From contig SMMW01000612.1 of assembly GCA_004794655.1 (NCBI GenBank), positions 1,513,501 to 1,577,500 of the forward strand: a DNA stretch of 64,000 bases, written 5' to 3'. The position numbers and the translations under genes are program-made. The stretch comes from Marisa cornuarietis. Its lineage: Eukaryota; Mollusca; Gastropoda; Architaenioglossa; Ampullariidae. The notes under the pieces are model-generated. The model was not told where the DNA came from and made no database searches. It saw nothing but the letters and a program-made list of their open reading frames with translations. Positions 56,531 to 64,000 of the stretch are shown here, in pieces (positions within the stretch are counted from its first letter, which is position 1; every line of letters starts with the position of its first letter).

Positions 56531-57568
56531 TGAAGTTTATTATTTTACTGTTGTTGTCTAATCTACCCTCTTTTATTTATTGATGTCTTTCAGAAATCGT
56601 TAAAGACCAACCTTAATAAAGGTAACCTAGATCATTAAAGACACGAAACAATTCTGGCATTTAATAAAGAACGAACAATTGGCTGCGTGATCCAGGGTAC
56701 GAGCGAAACAGAGGAAAAGATTATTATCTTGCATAAAGGTAGAATACGTATGGGTAGTATAAACTTTATACTATAAAGTAAAGTTTAGAAGGAATTTCAT
56801 TTTAATTTTTTGTATTTCTAGATAACATTCTTCTTCACAACTTTTAGTAGTAATATATTCTCCTTAGTATTCTTTTCTTTTGGGATTGATCAACACAAAA
56901 AACATAGCAGTCCATACTGAGTTAAACTGCTGAACATCACAAGTAAGATTATATACTATACTGACACAAGATACGGGTATGCTATTGTAACAGCATCAAT
57001 CACCAATCATACCCAGCAGTAAAAAAAAAAACAACGATCTCACAAAAAAATCGCCTAGCCTCGCGAACCATTTTATCCTTTGTGTATAAGCGTAATGCTT
57101 CAACTGTCTCTAATTGTTTAAAATGTTCTGGCAAAGGCATTTTAATTCCTAAACAAAAACTAATATACATTTAGTAGTTAACTGACCAATCTCTGACGAC
57201 GACCTAATAAACCTTAACAAACCTGAAGGCAGTGAACCAACTACACATCGTTAAACAGAAATATAGAATTATAATAATTGATGGTGTAATAAAGATACCT
57301 ACATAGTTTTAATATTATCAAGAATCAACAATATATCCGAAACCCTAATAAACCATGTCAGAAACAAAAATATTAGTAGAGAACTATACTAACACCTTAC
57401 ATCTGCAGTGGAGTTTATCTAATTTGGTGAAAAAGAGGCAATAAAATGCCAAGAGTCTCACACAGCTATAATTTATCGTTAGTTAAGATACTTTTTGACT
57501 TAATCTTGCTGATCTCTATACTCTCTAAGCATTGTACATCCTCTGCTCACTGACACAACCAGTTACTT

Positions 57569-57608
<40 letters not shown>

Positions 57609-58799
57609 CGCACCATTACCCACCACAAATACTCCATAAACTTGCATGGTTCGACCAAGAAATTAAATCAAGCATCCACGTAAGATATTCACTAAAGAAT
57701 AATAGCCAAGAAGCCGAGTACAAAAAGCAATGAAATGTAATTCCGGTAAAGTGCCAATGAGCTTCAGCACTCTACTCATATGGCACCTTAACCTTCAAAG
57801 AACACAAGTTATGCTACTTACTACCAGGAAAATGAGTCAATACCTAAATGCCCCATATCCAAAAATCTATCTAATTATTTAGCCAATAAAAAAATTTCAA
57901 ATCAATAAGCGTTTCCTAGCCATAAGTATAACTTAAGTACAAAAGTGAAACTATTCTACACAAGCCTGTATTCAGTCGACCATTGGTTATACCTCCACAC
58001 TGTGGGACTCAGGTAGTGGTTGGTTCCTATACTTCTTGTAAGCATTTAAAGGAGAACATCTATAGATGTTACTGAAACAAAAACTATACCCCCATATTAA
58101 TTTCTTATCTCTTAGGGTCCTGCCACTAATAAGCAGACTAAGTTTTTTCGTCTATGAAAATAATAAGAGGCAAAATGTCCCCTTGACTTTCTACACTATT
58201 TTCTACCAAAATTATAAAATGTTTCCTCAGCCTCAGTACTTCCATACCAAGGATCGACTTATTCAAGACGATGCTAAAATATTCAGATAATGTTCTATGG
58301 GACAGCTTTCCTTCACACCTCTGATCAGTTTATGGCAGTTCGAAGAAGGACTTCTAAAGCATTTTTTTTTCACCCGGTCCACGGCTGTTCAGTAGGCCGG
58401 TCCCGCGGTAAAAAGGACTGCTCGAGAAGCACCGTCCCGCGAGACGGTGCGACCGGACCGCGGCTCTGTGCTTCTCGAGTAGCGCTGACCTACTTTAGGC
58501 CCACTCTGCCCTCACGTGACATGCAAATGTGGGGGTAAAGCCAAGTAAAACGAAGAATAGCATCGGGCGATATTTTGGTAGTAACACATATATACGACTC
58601 ATGCACTAATCATGATACTAGTAAAATATACTACGTTGTATTTTACCTTTACCTTTATTTTACTTTCTTATGTATTTTAAGTGCAGGTGCTACTATATAC
58701 GATGGTTTCGTATTTACGTTATACTCAGCTTGCTTGAATAGGGCTACCGGTCGATTCGATCATTAGACGACTCGACCAAATCACAAAGACGATTCAACC
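56531..58799. other. Intergenic
   Basis: No gene supported. It contains the distal part of duplication D (56930-57130), (CA)n(TA)n at 57573-57609, and a GC-rich inverted-repeat segment at 58390-58490. The 60-80-codon frames here are unrecognised. Confidence 0.5.
58397..58479. repeat. Nested perfect inverted repeats (hairpin/cruciform)
   Basis: CTCGAGAAGCAC (58421-58432) pairs with GTGCTTCTCGAG (58468-58479). Inside it, GCACCGTC (58429-58436) pairs with GACGGTGC (58443-58450) with a six-base loop. CCGGTC (58397-58402) can pair with GACCGG (58451-58456). GC-rich in an AT-rich setting. Confidence 0.85.
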
Positions 58800-58800
58800 T

Positions 58801-58868
<68 letters not shown>
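58800..58868. repeat. (GAT)n microsatellite
   Basis: About 22 units at the 3' end of the minus-strand LINE fragment. Confidence 0.97.
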
Positions 58869-59150
58869 TCCATTTGTGATGCGCAGGTATCCATTCAGAA
58901 GAATGCTCATTGCGCAGCAAAAACAAAAATATAAAGAAATAGAATAAAAAAATAGATAATTCACAAGGAAAGTAAAAAATAAAGACAGAAGTGTTGCTTG
59001 ATTATTTAAGTTTATGTCCGTCTTAAATAAACAGATGGGTCTTCATTCATTTTCGAAACGTGGTTGGTGAGGTGATGGTGGACAATGACGATGGCAGACC
59101 ATTCCACAATTTAGGTGCCGCGGTAAGGAAGGAAGAACTACCTCTTGTAA
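58800..59150 (-). mobile_element. LINE 3' fragment with (CAT)n tail
   Basis: On the minus strand about 59140-59040 encodes SSFLTAAPKLWNGLPSSL, the C-terminal block of CR1/L2-type RT proteins, then TTFRK and MKTHLFI after a stop. It is followed on the same strand by a 3' end ('cctgcgcatcacaaatgga') running into a CAT repeat (58800-58868). 5'-truncated. Confidence 0.8.
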
Positions 59151-59589
59151 ATAGTCAGGAGCAGTTTTAAACATGCAGGACTGTCCCAGCAAACACGCAA
59201 GATTGGACCTAGACTGGACCTAGCTAGGGTGAATCTTGTAACGTCGGTTTGCCCATTGCCGGGCATTAACCGACCAAACGCCAGCATTCGCGCAATGCGA
59301 TGTGGGATCGGAGATCGCCGCGCGGAGACTGAGCGTGTCACGTTGACATGAATATTCATGACTATCAAGTCGTCGTATGTTTAAAGATGAAATAATAGTT
59401 ATTTTATAGATCTTTAAGTAACTTAAAACTATATTTTATACTTCATGGTTAGCAAAGTTTCAAAAAATATATATATATATATAAAGTATATATAATTTAT
59501 CAAGAACGGTCACTCTCGCAAACATTGTTCCGCACGTGTTCCGGTCTGTTTCTGGCCTTATATTTTTAAGTTTCTCTTCTCTGATTTTC

Positions 59590-59765
59590 TCTGGTATTCA
59601 CTTTGAGATCATCACGTACACTTCATCGCAAGCATTCAAGGTAAGACTAATCTGATTTTAAATATTCATCGATCAGTTTCTCGCTTTCTGAGTTTCGATC
59701 TGGTTTTCACTTTGAGATCATCACATTTCATCGGAAGCGTTCAAGGTAAAACTAATCAGATTTCA
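59590..59765 (+). repeat. About 105-bp tandem duplication with donor-like sites
   Basis: 'ttcactttgagatcatcac', then 'tcatcg', 'gcattcaaGGTAARAC' and 'taatc' occur twice (about 59595-59655 and 59707-59760). Each copy ends with a good 5' splice-site match (CAAG|GTAARA). Could be a duplicated untranslated exon. Confidence 0.55.
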
Positions 59766-60095
59766 GTTACACACGGGAACAATTGTGTTAAAATAAAAAA
59801 ATCACATCTATTTAATTCGCAACATTTTGGTCGTGAAGTATGTTTCGGATCCTGTTCTTGTAATTGAGCGCTTTATCAGAACTTGTGGCTTTTTTGAATA
59901 TCCACTGAAATCTTCAGACTTAACTTTATTCTCTTTTTTCATTTTTCTTTTACCTGTGCCGGGTTTGTCGCAAAAGTTGTTTACTAGGTTCATTAGCACA
60001 TCTTTTTGTTAAGCCCCACACTTTCATCTATAGTCTATTCAATTTTTTTCCAGCAGAATTCGATTAACAATTTACATATTAATTGTAATAATTCT

Positions 60096-60096
<1 letters not shown>

Positions 60097-60134
<38 letters not shown>
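60097..60134. repeat. (GT)n microsatellite
   Basis: About 19 units. Confidence 0.97.
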
Positions 60135-60138
<4 letters not shown>

Positions 60139-60297
60139 TTTTTTCAATCATTTAACCTGAATGCATGCAAAGTTAATTAAATACGAATATACCTGCATTT
60201 CATTGTGAAGCCATACATTGCTATAGTATTTGATGTTCAATTTATGCTGAATATAGTGTAATGACATGTCTATGTATTTTATTTTATGACATTTTAG

Positions 60298-60870
60298 CAG
60301 CAACATACTACAGAACCGTCTGCCTCCTTCAAAAGGCAGAAGAGGCTGCCTGTCAGATGCTTCTGACAATGTCAGCAAATGAAAGCCAGTCCCAAGAAGG
60401 ATCTGGTTAGTGCTTCTGATTTTTTTATTTGTCATTTGCTTCACCATTTTTAGAATAAACAACTCAAAAGAAATTATGATAGTGACAGGAACATAAGATG
60501 TTGTGATTTCATAAAAAAATTTGCTTTTTTTAGGAGCTCTGGCTCTGATGAAAACAGCATATCGCCACTACAGACCCCACTGAGGCCAACAACCCTACAA
60601 TTGGACAGTAAGCCTTTAGATTTTTATTTCTGAGGTCTAGGTTGCTATCAAGATTCAAGTGTCTGATAACTCTGATTATGTATCTAGTGTTGTACTCCTA
60701 CATGTCCAATTTAAAAGAAAACATGATTGTTGTATTTTATAGCATTACTCCTAACACAGTCCACACAATGCTAGTCCTTCTTACTCTCCCCCCTTCTGCT
60801 CTTGCTACTTTTCTACCATCTTTCTCTGCAGAATCGAGAAAACGAGCGAGGTCACGTTCCCCAGAAGGGT
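60298..60870 (+). other. Possible exons of an unidentified host gene
   Basis: Three less AT-rich segments are bounded by splice-like signals: about 60298-60406 (after ttttAG, before GTTAGT), 60534-60609 (after ttttttAG, before GTAAGC) and 60832 onward (after ctctgcAG). One frame of the second and third reads SGSDENSISPLQTPLRPTTLQL and SRKRARSRSPEG then stop, which resembles a nuclear-protein tail. The phases do not join cleanly between the first two segments, and no family is recognised. Very tentative. Confidence 0.22.
60745..60828 (+). mobile_element. LINE 3' UTR fragment
   Basis: 'ctcctaacacagtccacaca' and 'ctcttgctacttttctacca' repeat the 3' untranslated region of the LINE at 29033-29112. 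Confidence 0.75.
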
Positions 60871-61059
60871 AACCTCCAGCTCCCCCAACCCCACCAAAAC
60901 CTCTGAGAATCCCAAGGACACCATCTCCTGTCAGGCCTGTTTTGCATGATCTCCAGTCCACAGAATTAGGACCATCTGTAAGGTTCTTGGAATTCTAGTT
61001 AGTGAATATTAAAAGGAATGAAAAGTACCTCTTTCAGTTTGCTTTATGCACCTTGTACC

Positions 61060-61495
61060 TGTTACGAATGAAATGTTTAGTAGGTCAGGGTCGATCCTAG
61101 CGAGCGCGTGAGCAAGTGTGAATGACGTGAGCATCGGTGAATGACGCAAGTCTGGATGAATGACGCAAGCTTTGAGGTCAAATGTTGGAGCAAGAGAGCG
61201 CATGTGTAACGATTAGTGCGATCGGTGAAAGATAGAGAGAAGGTGTAGTGAGAGTCTTGCAGGCCTGTGTCGCCGTTTAGTGTCACGGTTTTGGACGGGC
61301 GTGTGTCGCCACTGTGGTTACTTAGGTTTTAGGGTAGACGCGTGTTGCTGTTTTTAGCATTACTGGTTTTGAAATTGTGAGTTACTATATTTGTTTTATA
61401 ACGAAACATTCGGAGTTCCCTGTTGAAGTTGACACTGTCAGATTCTGAACGCAACGAGCTATTAACGGTCGTTTACCAAGACCCGTTAGTTAACA
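61060..61495 (+). repeat. Putative 5' LTR of the second element
   Basis: Inferred from TG start, CA end, position right before a primer-binding site, and a start similar to that of the first element's LTR. The 3' LTR is outside the window, so the left boundary is not proven. Confidence 0.65.
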
Positions 61496-61497
61496 TC

Positions 61498-61516
61498 TGG
61501 GGGCTTCGTCCGGGAT
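61498..61516 (+). other. Primer-binding site, tRNA-Pro type with one extra base
   Basis: TGGGGGCTTCGTCCGGGAT matches the tRNA-Pro-complementary site known from gammaretroviruses except for one additional T, which would bulge. Confidence 0.75.
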
Positions 61517-61574
61517 CTGCATCGTCAACTTCTGGTACAGAGAAGCTGCGGTAATTTAAACAAGGTGAATCACC

Positions 61575-64000
61575 ATGGAATTCATGAGGGAGCTTGTGAA
61601 GGTAGGCAAAGAGTTGGGTTTTGAAGGAGAGGAACTAAGAAAGTTCGTAGAGCAGAAAGAGAAAGAGAAAGAGCAGAGAGAGAGAGAAGAAAGAGCTGAA
61701 GAGCGAAGAGAGAGAGCTGAAGAACGAGAATTAAAGAAGTTACAACTGGAGAAAGAACTGCAAATAGCGCAACTGCAACGGACAATCAGCGATTCAGAGA
61801 CTCGTGTGAAATACGAGAGACCAAAGTTGCCAAAGTTAATTGATGGGAAAGACAATATGGACAGCTACCTGCAACGCTTTGAGCGCCATGCTGAGTTGTC
61901 CAGTTGGCCGCGAACTGAGTGGGCAGTGTCACTGAGTGCACTGTTGTCAGGGCATGCACTGGATGTATATTCCCGCATGCCAGCAGAAGCGGCTCAAGAC
62001 TACAACGAACTGAAACAGGCACTACTGTCTGGTTATGACTTTACGGAAAACGGATTCAGACACCGTTTCCGCGCCAGCAAGCCAGAAAAAGGTGAAAGCC
62101 CCGAGCAGTTTATGGAGAGAATTAGAGGATACCTTTATAGATGGATAGAGCTAGCCGGGCAGGAGAAAGACTTTGAAGGACTGTTATATATTATCCTTAA
62201 AGAGCAGTTTATCGAAGCCTGTCCCAAAGATTTGGCCGTCTTCTTGCAGCAGCAGGAAGATCAGAAATTGAAGGCATTAGCCAGCGCTGCCCTGAGATAC
62301 CTCCAGTCGCAAGGCAAAGACTTCTTCGTCAAATCGAGAGTTCCGTTGTCTGATACCGATTTGGCCCAGAATACCGGGTATGCTCAACACAGCCAAGGTC
62401 AGGTACGACATCAGGGCAACGAGTTGCGGTGTTATTCGTGTGGCGGAAGAGGTCACAAAGCCCAGGCTTGTCCGAGCAGCTCTACGACACATTCGACTAA
62501 CCGCCAAGCACCGGCAGGAAATATGCGGCGGAATCAGCAGCCGTCGAGTCGTCGCCCTTTGATGTCGGCAAATGTGGCCATCTGTGAGGGAGACGAAACA
62601 GGACAAAGATACCTAACCGCCTCTGATGGTCCGGCTCAGAACGAACAACACACTCCAGTGGTGGAGTGTGCTTTTACCATAAGAACCACAGGCAATATTG
62701 GGAACATGCCAGTGTCAAGCGGACGGTTGGGTGGTAATAGCGTCACCGTGCTAAGGGACACCGGGTGTTCTGGAATTGTCATCCGGAAAGACCTCGTGTT
62801 GGAAGAACAATTCACAGGTAACAGCTCGAATCTACGATGTTGTCACGGGCATATTCAGGGTGTACCCACCGCCGTTGTCGAAGTGTCATCACCGTATTTC
62901 AGTGGTCGTGTAAACGCATTGTGTCTAGACAGCCCGCCGTACGATCTCATCATCGGCAACATTGACGGCGCTAGAGCTGCTGATGACCCCGATCCGGAGT
63001 GGGAGCACACCTGTGCCGTGACAACCAGAGCACAGGCGGTTCGGGAAGAAATGAGAACCAAAGCTCTAGCGATCACCAAAGATATAAGAATGCCTGACAT
63101 TGACAAGAATAAACTCATTCAACTGCAACAAGATGACCCGACGTTGGAAAAATATCGCAAGCAGGTCACTGCATACTCCGATGGTAACGAGAAGGTCAGA
63201 TTTGAGGTAAAAGGAGGAGTGCTGTATCGTATATTCAGCCGACAAGACTTTAATGAGGGACAGCCGATCCGCCAAGTCTTGGACCCAGCTTACGCGGATG
63301 AAACCGCCATTGAGGAAACGGTCGTGTCTGTTACCGATGGGCCACCAAGATCAGGCAGTTCAGCATCGTGTCATGTAGCCGAAGACGTGAATGACGATGA
63401 CAAGGACCCCGAAGATGATAGTGATGACCTATTAGAACTGGGAGATATCCGTCATGGCGAATCGGCTGATAACATTGTGTACGGATCCAATCTGTCGGGC
63501 CAACAACGGGTCGATATACAAAACCTCGTGAAAACATACGACCGTATCTTTACAGATATACCAGGCAAAACTAATCTTGTTAAACACGAGGTAAGATTAA
63601 CGTCTGACGTCCCAGTGAGGTCAAAGCCTTATCCGATCCCATACGCCACCAGGGAGTCGTTGAGGCGCGACATCGAGGATATGCTGCGCTTGGGGATCGT
63701 CCGTGAGTCAAAATCGCCTTATGCATCGCCTGTCGTGGTAGTGAAGAAGAAAGACGGAAGTAACAGGGTGTGCGTCGATTTCAGGAAGCTAAATAAGCTT
63801 ACTAATTTGGATCCGGAGCCCATGCCGACGCCAGCAGATCTATTCCGGCAGCTGAGTGGGGACAGATTTTTCTCGAAGATCGGTTATTGGCAGGTCACCA
63901 TACCTGACGAAGACGTCCAGAAAACGGCATTCATTACACCCGATGGGGTATACGAGTTCCTAAGAATGCCGTTTGGAATGAAAAACTCAGGAGCAACGCT
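61575..64000 (+). CDS. Gag-Pol polyprotein, partial, integrase core missing and RT motif damaged
   Basis: An 808-codon frame without stops, from an ATG in good context (accATGg) to the window edge. Layout: charged coiled coil (about 28-75); capsid-like Gag (about 80-250); CCHC zinc knuckle (286-299); protease DTGC (395-398) and LIIGN (about 457-461); the segment that precedes integrase in the first element (LIQLQQDDPTLEKYR about 514-528, GGVLYRIFSR about 547-556, IRQVL about 564-568). It then passes straight into an acidic linker (about 576-635) and the RT start (TDIPGKTN about 660). The H2C2 finger and D,D-35-E core are absent here. In RT, SKI is followed directly by GYWQ at 63881/63882: four residues including the first catalytic Asp are missing compared with the 13263 ORF. 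It is in frame throughout, so translation is possible, but RT should be inactive. Confidence 0.9.
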   Translation, partial: MEFMRELVKVGKELGFEGEELRKFVEQKEKEKEQREREERAEERRERAEERELKKLQLEKELQIAQLQRTISDSETRVKYERPKLPKLIDGKDNMDSYLQRFERHAELSSWPRTEWAVSLSALLSGHALDVYSRMPAEAAQDYNELKQALLSGYDFTENGFRHRFRASKPEKGESPEQFMERIRGYLYRWIELAGQEKDFEGLLYIILKEQFIEACPKDLAVFLQQQEDQKLKALASAALRYLQSQGKDFFVKSRVPLSDTDLAQNTGYAQHSQGQVRHQGNELRCYSCGGRGHKAQACPSSSTTHSTNRQAPAGNMRRNQQPSSRRPLMSANVAICEGDETGQRYLTASDGPAQNEQHTPVVECAFTIRTTGNIGNMPVSSGRLGGNSVTVLRDTGCSGIVIRKDLVLEEQFTGNSSNLRCCHGHIQGVPTAVVEVSSPYFSGRVNALCLDSPPYDLIIGNIDGARAADDPDPEWEHTCAVTTRAQAVREEMRTKALAITKDIRMPDIDKNKLIQLQQDDPTLEKYRKQVTAYSDGNEKVRFEVKGGVLYRIFSRQDFNEGQPIRQVLDPAYADETAIEETVVSVTDGPPRSGSSASCHVAEDVNDDDKDPEDDSDDLLELGDIRHGESADNIVYGSNLSGQQRVDIQNLVKTYDRIFTDIPGKTNLVKHEVRLTSDVPVRSKPYPIPYATRESLRRDIEDMLRLGIVRESKSPYASPVVVVKKKDGSNRVCVDFRKLNKLTNLDPEPMPTPADLFRQLSGDRFFSKIGYWQVTIPDEDVQKTAFITPDGVYEFLRMPFGMKNSGAT

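Larger units (their letters stand above)
61060..64000 (+). mobile_element. Second Gmr1-like LTR retrotransposon, 5' part (runs off window)
   Basis: A putative 5' LTR (61060-61495, TGTTACG...TTAACA) is followed after two bases by a tRNA-Pro-type primer-binding site (61498-61516) and a Gag-Pol ORF from 61575 that is open to the window edge. It is related to the 11605-18886 element: same Gag layout, zinc knuckle, protease, and the pre-integrase segment before RT. The integrase domain itself is missing between protease and RT, so it is probably a defective copy. Confidence 0.88.

Noticed and set aside
58744..58926. Poly-Ser minus-strand frame
   Set aside because: Translation of the GAT repeat.
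1..64000. CRISPR arrays, phage or bacterial defence systems
   Set aside because: No regularly spaced repeats with unique spacers. Gene content, microsatellites and retroelements are those of an animal genome.

Overview
The window looks like nuclear DNA of a gastropod mollusc (inference). It is AT-rich and microsatellite-rich. Its dominant genes are single-exon, seven-transmembrane receptors of the kind annotated in sea slugs and snails as rhodopsin-like chemosensory receptors, carrying a VFWRQGL-type first intracellular loop and an ERC motif at the end of TM3. There are no operons and no bacterial signals, and the mobile elements are eukaryotic: LTR retrotransposons, LINE remnants and tRNA-derived SINEs.

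Layout. The backbone is a receptor cluster of eight apparently intact genes: 867, 3383, 10133, 26742, 45789 and 54126 on the plus strand, and 31126-32151 and 35534-36655 on the minus strand. At least six decayed copies lie among them, near 2.0-2.5, 5.9-6.1, 20.2-20.6, 39.5-40.4, 47.1-47.2 and 56.2-56.5 kb. Long diverged duplications tie the cluster together: 2.1-5.1 with 25.7-28.4 kb, 7.4-8.0 with 23.5-24.0 kb, 37.8-38.3 with 49.6-50.2 kb, and 44.0-46.9 with 52.4-55.3 kb (plus 48.4-48.7 with 56.9-57.1 kb). This is classic birth-and-death evolution of a chemoreceptor family.

Mobile DNA. A nearly pristine LTR retrotransposon occupies 11605-18886. It has 895-bp LTRs that differ at only three positions, a 5-bp target duplication inside an ATACT microsatellite, a tRNA-Trp primer-binding site, and one 1546-codon ORF with the order Gag-protease-integrase-RT-RNaseH. 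Integrase before RT with a Ty3/gypsy-type RT is the Gmr1-like arrangement. A second related element starts at about 61060 and runs off the right edge. Its frame is open but it lacks the integrase core between protease and RT and lacks the first catalytic aspartate of RT. Two SINE copies with target-site duplications lie at 23.16 and 24.24 kb. LINE RT remnants lie near 28.8-29.3, 41.0-42.3, 42.3-42.9, 43.8-44.9 (copied at 52.6-53.2), 58.8-59.15 and 60.74 kb.

How it fits together. The receptors are probably membrane sensors expressed in sensory cells (inference from family). They share unusual features: no cysteine at the canonical TM3 disulfide position and no proline in the TM7 NPxxY position. 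The retroelements are passengers, but one dead LINE has been copied together with a receptor gene, showing that whole genomic blocks were duplicated rather than mRNAs retroposed. No tRNA, rRNA, CRISPR or other host multi-exon gene could be confidently identified, apart from weak exon-like signals near 59.6-60.9 kb.
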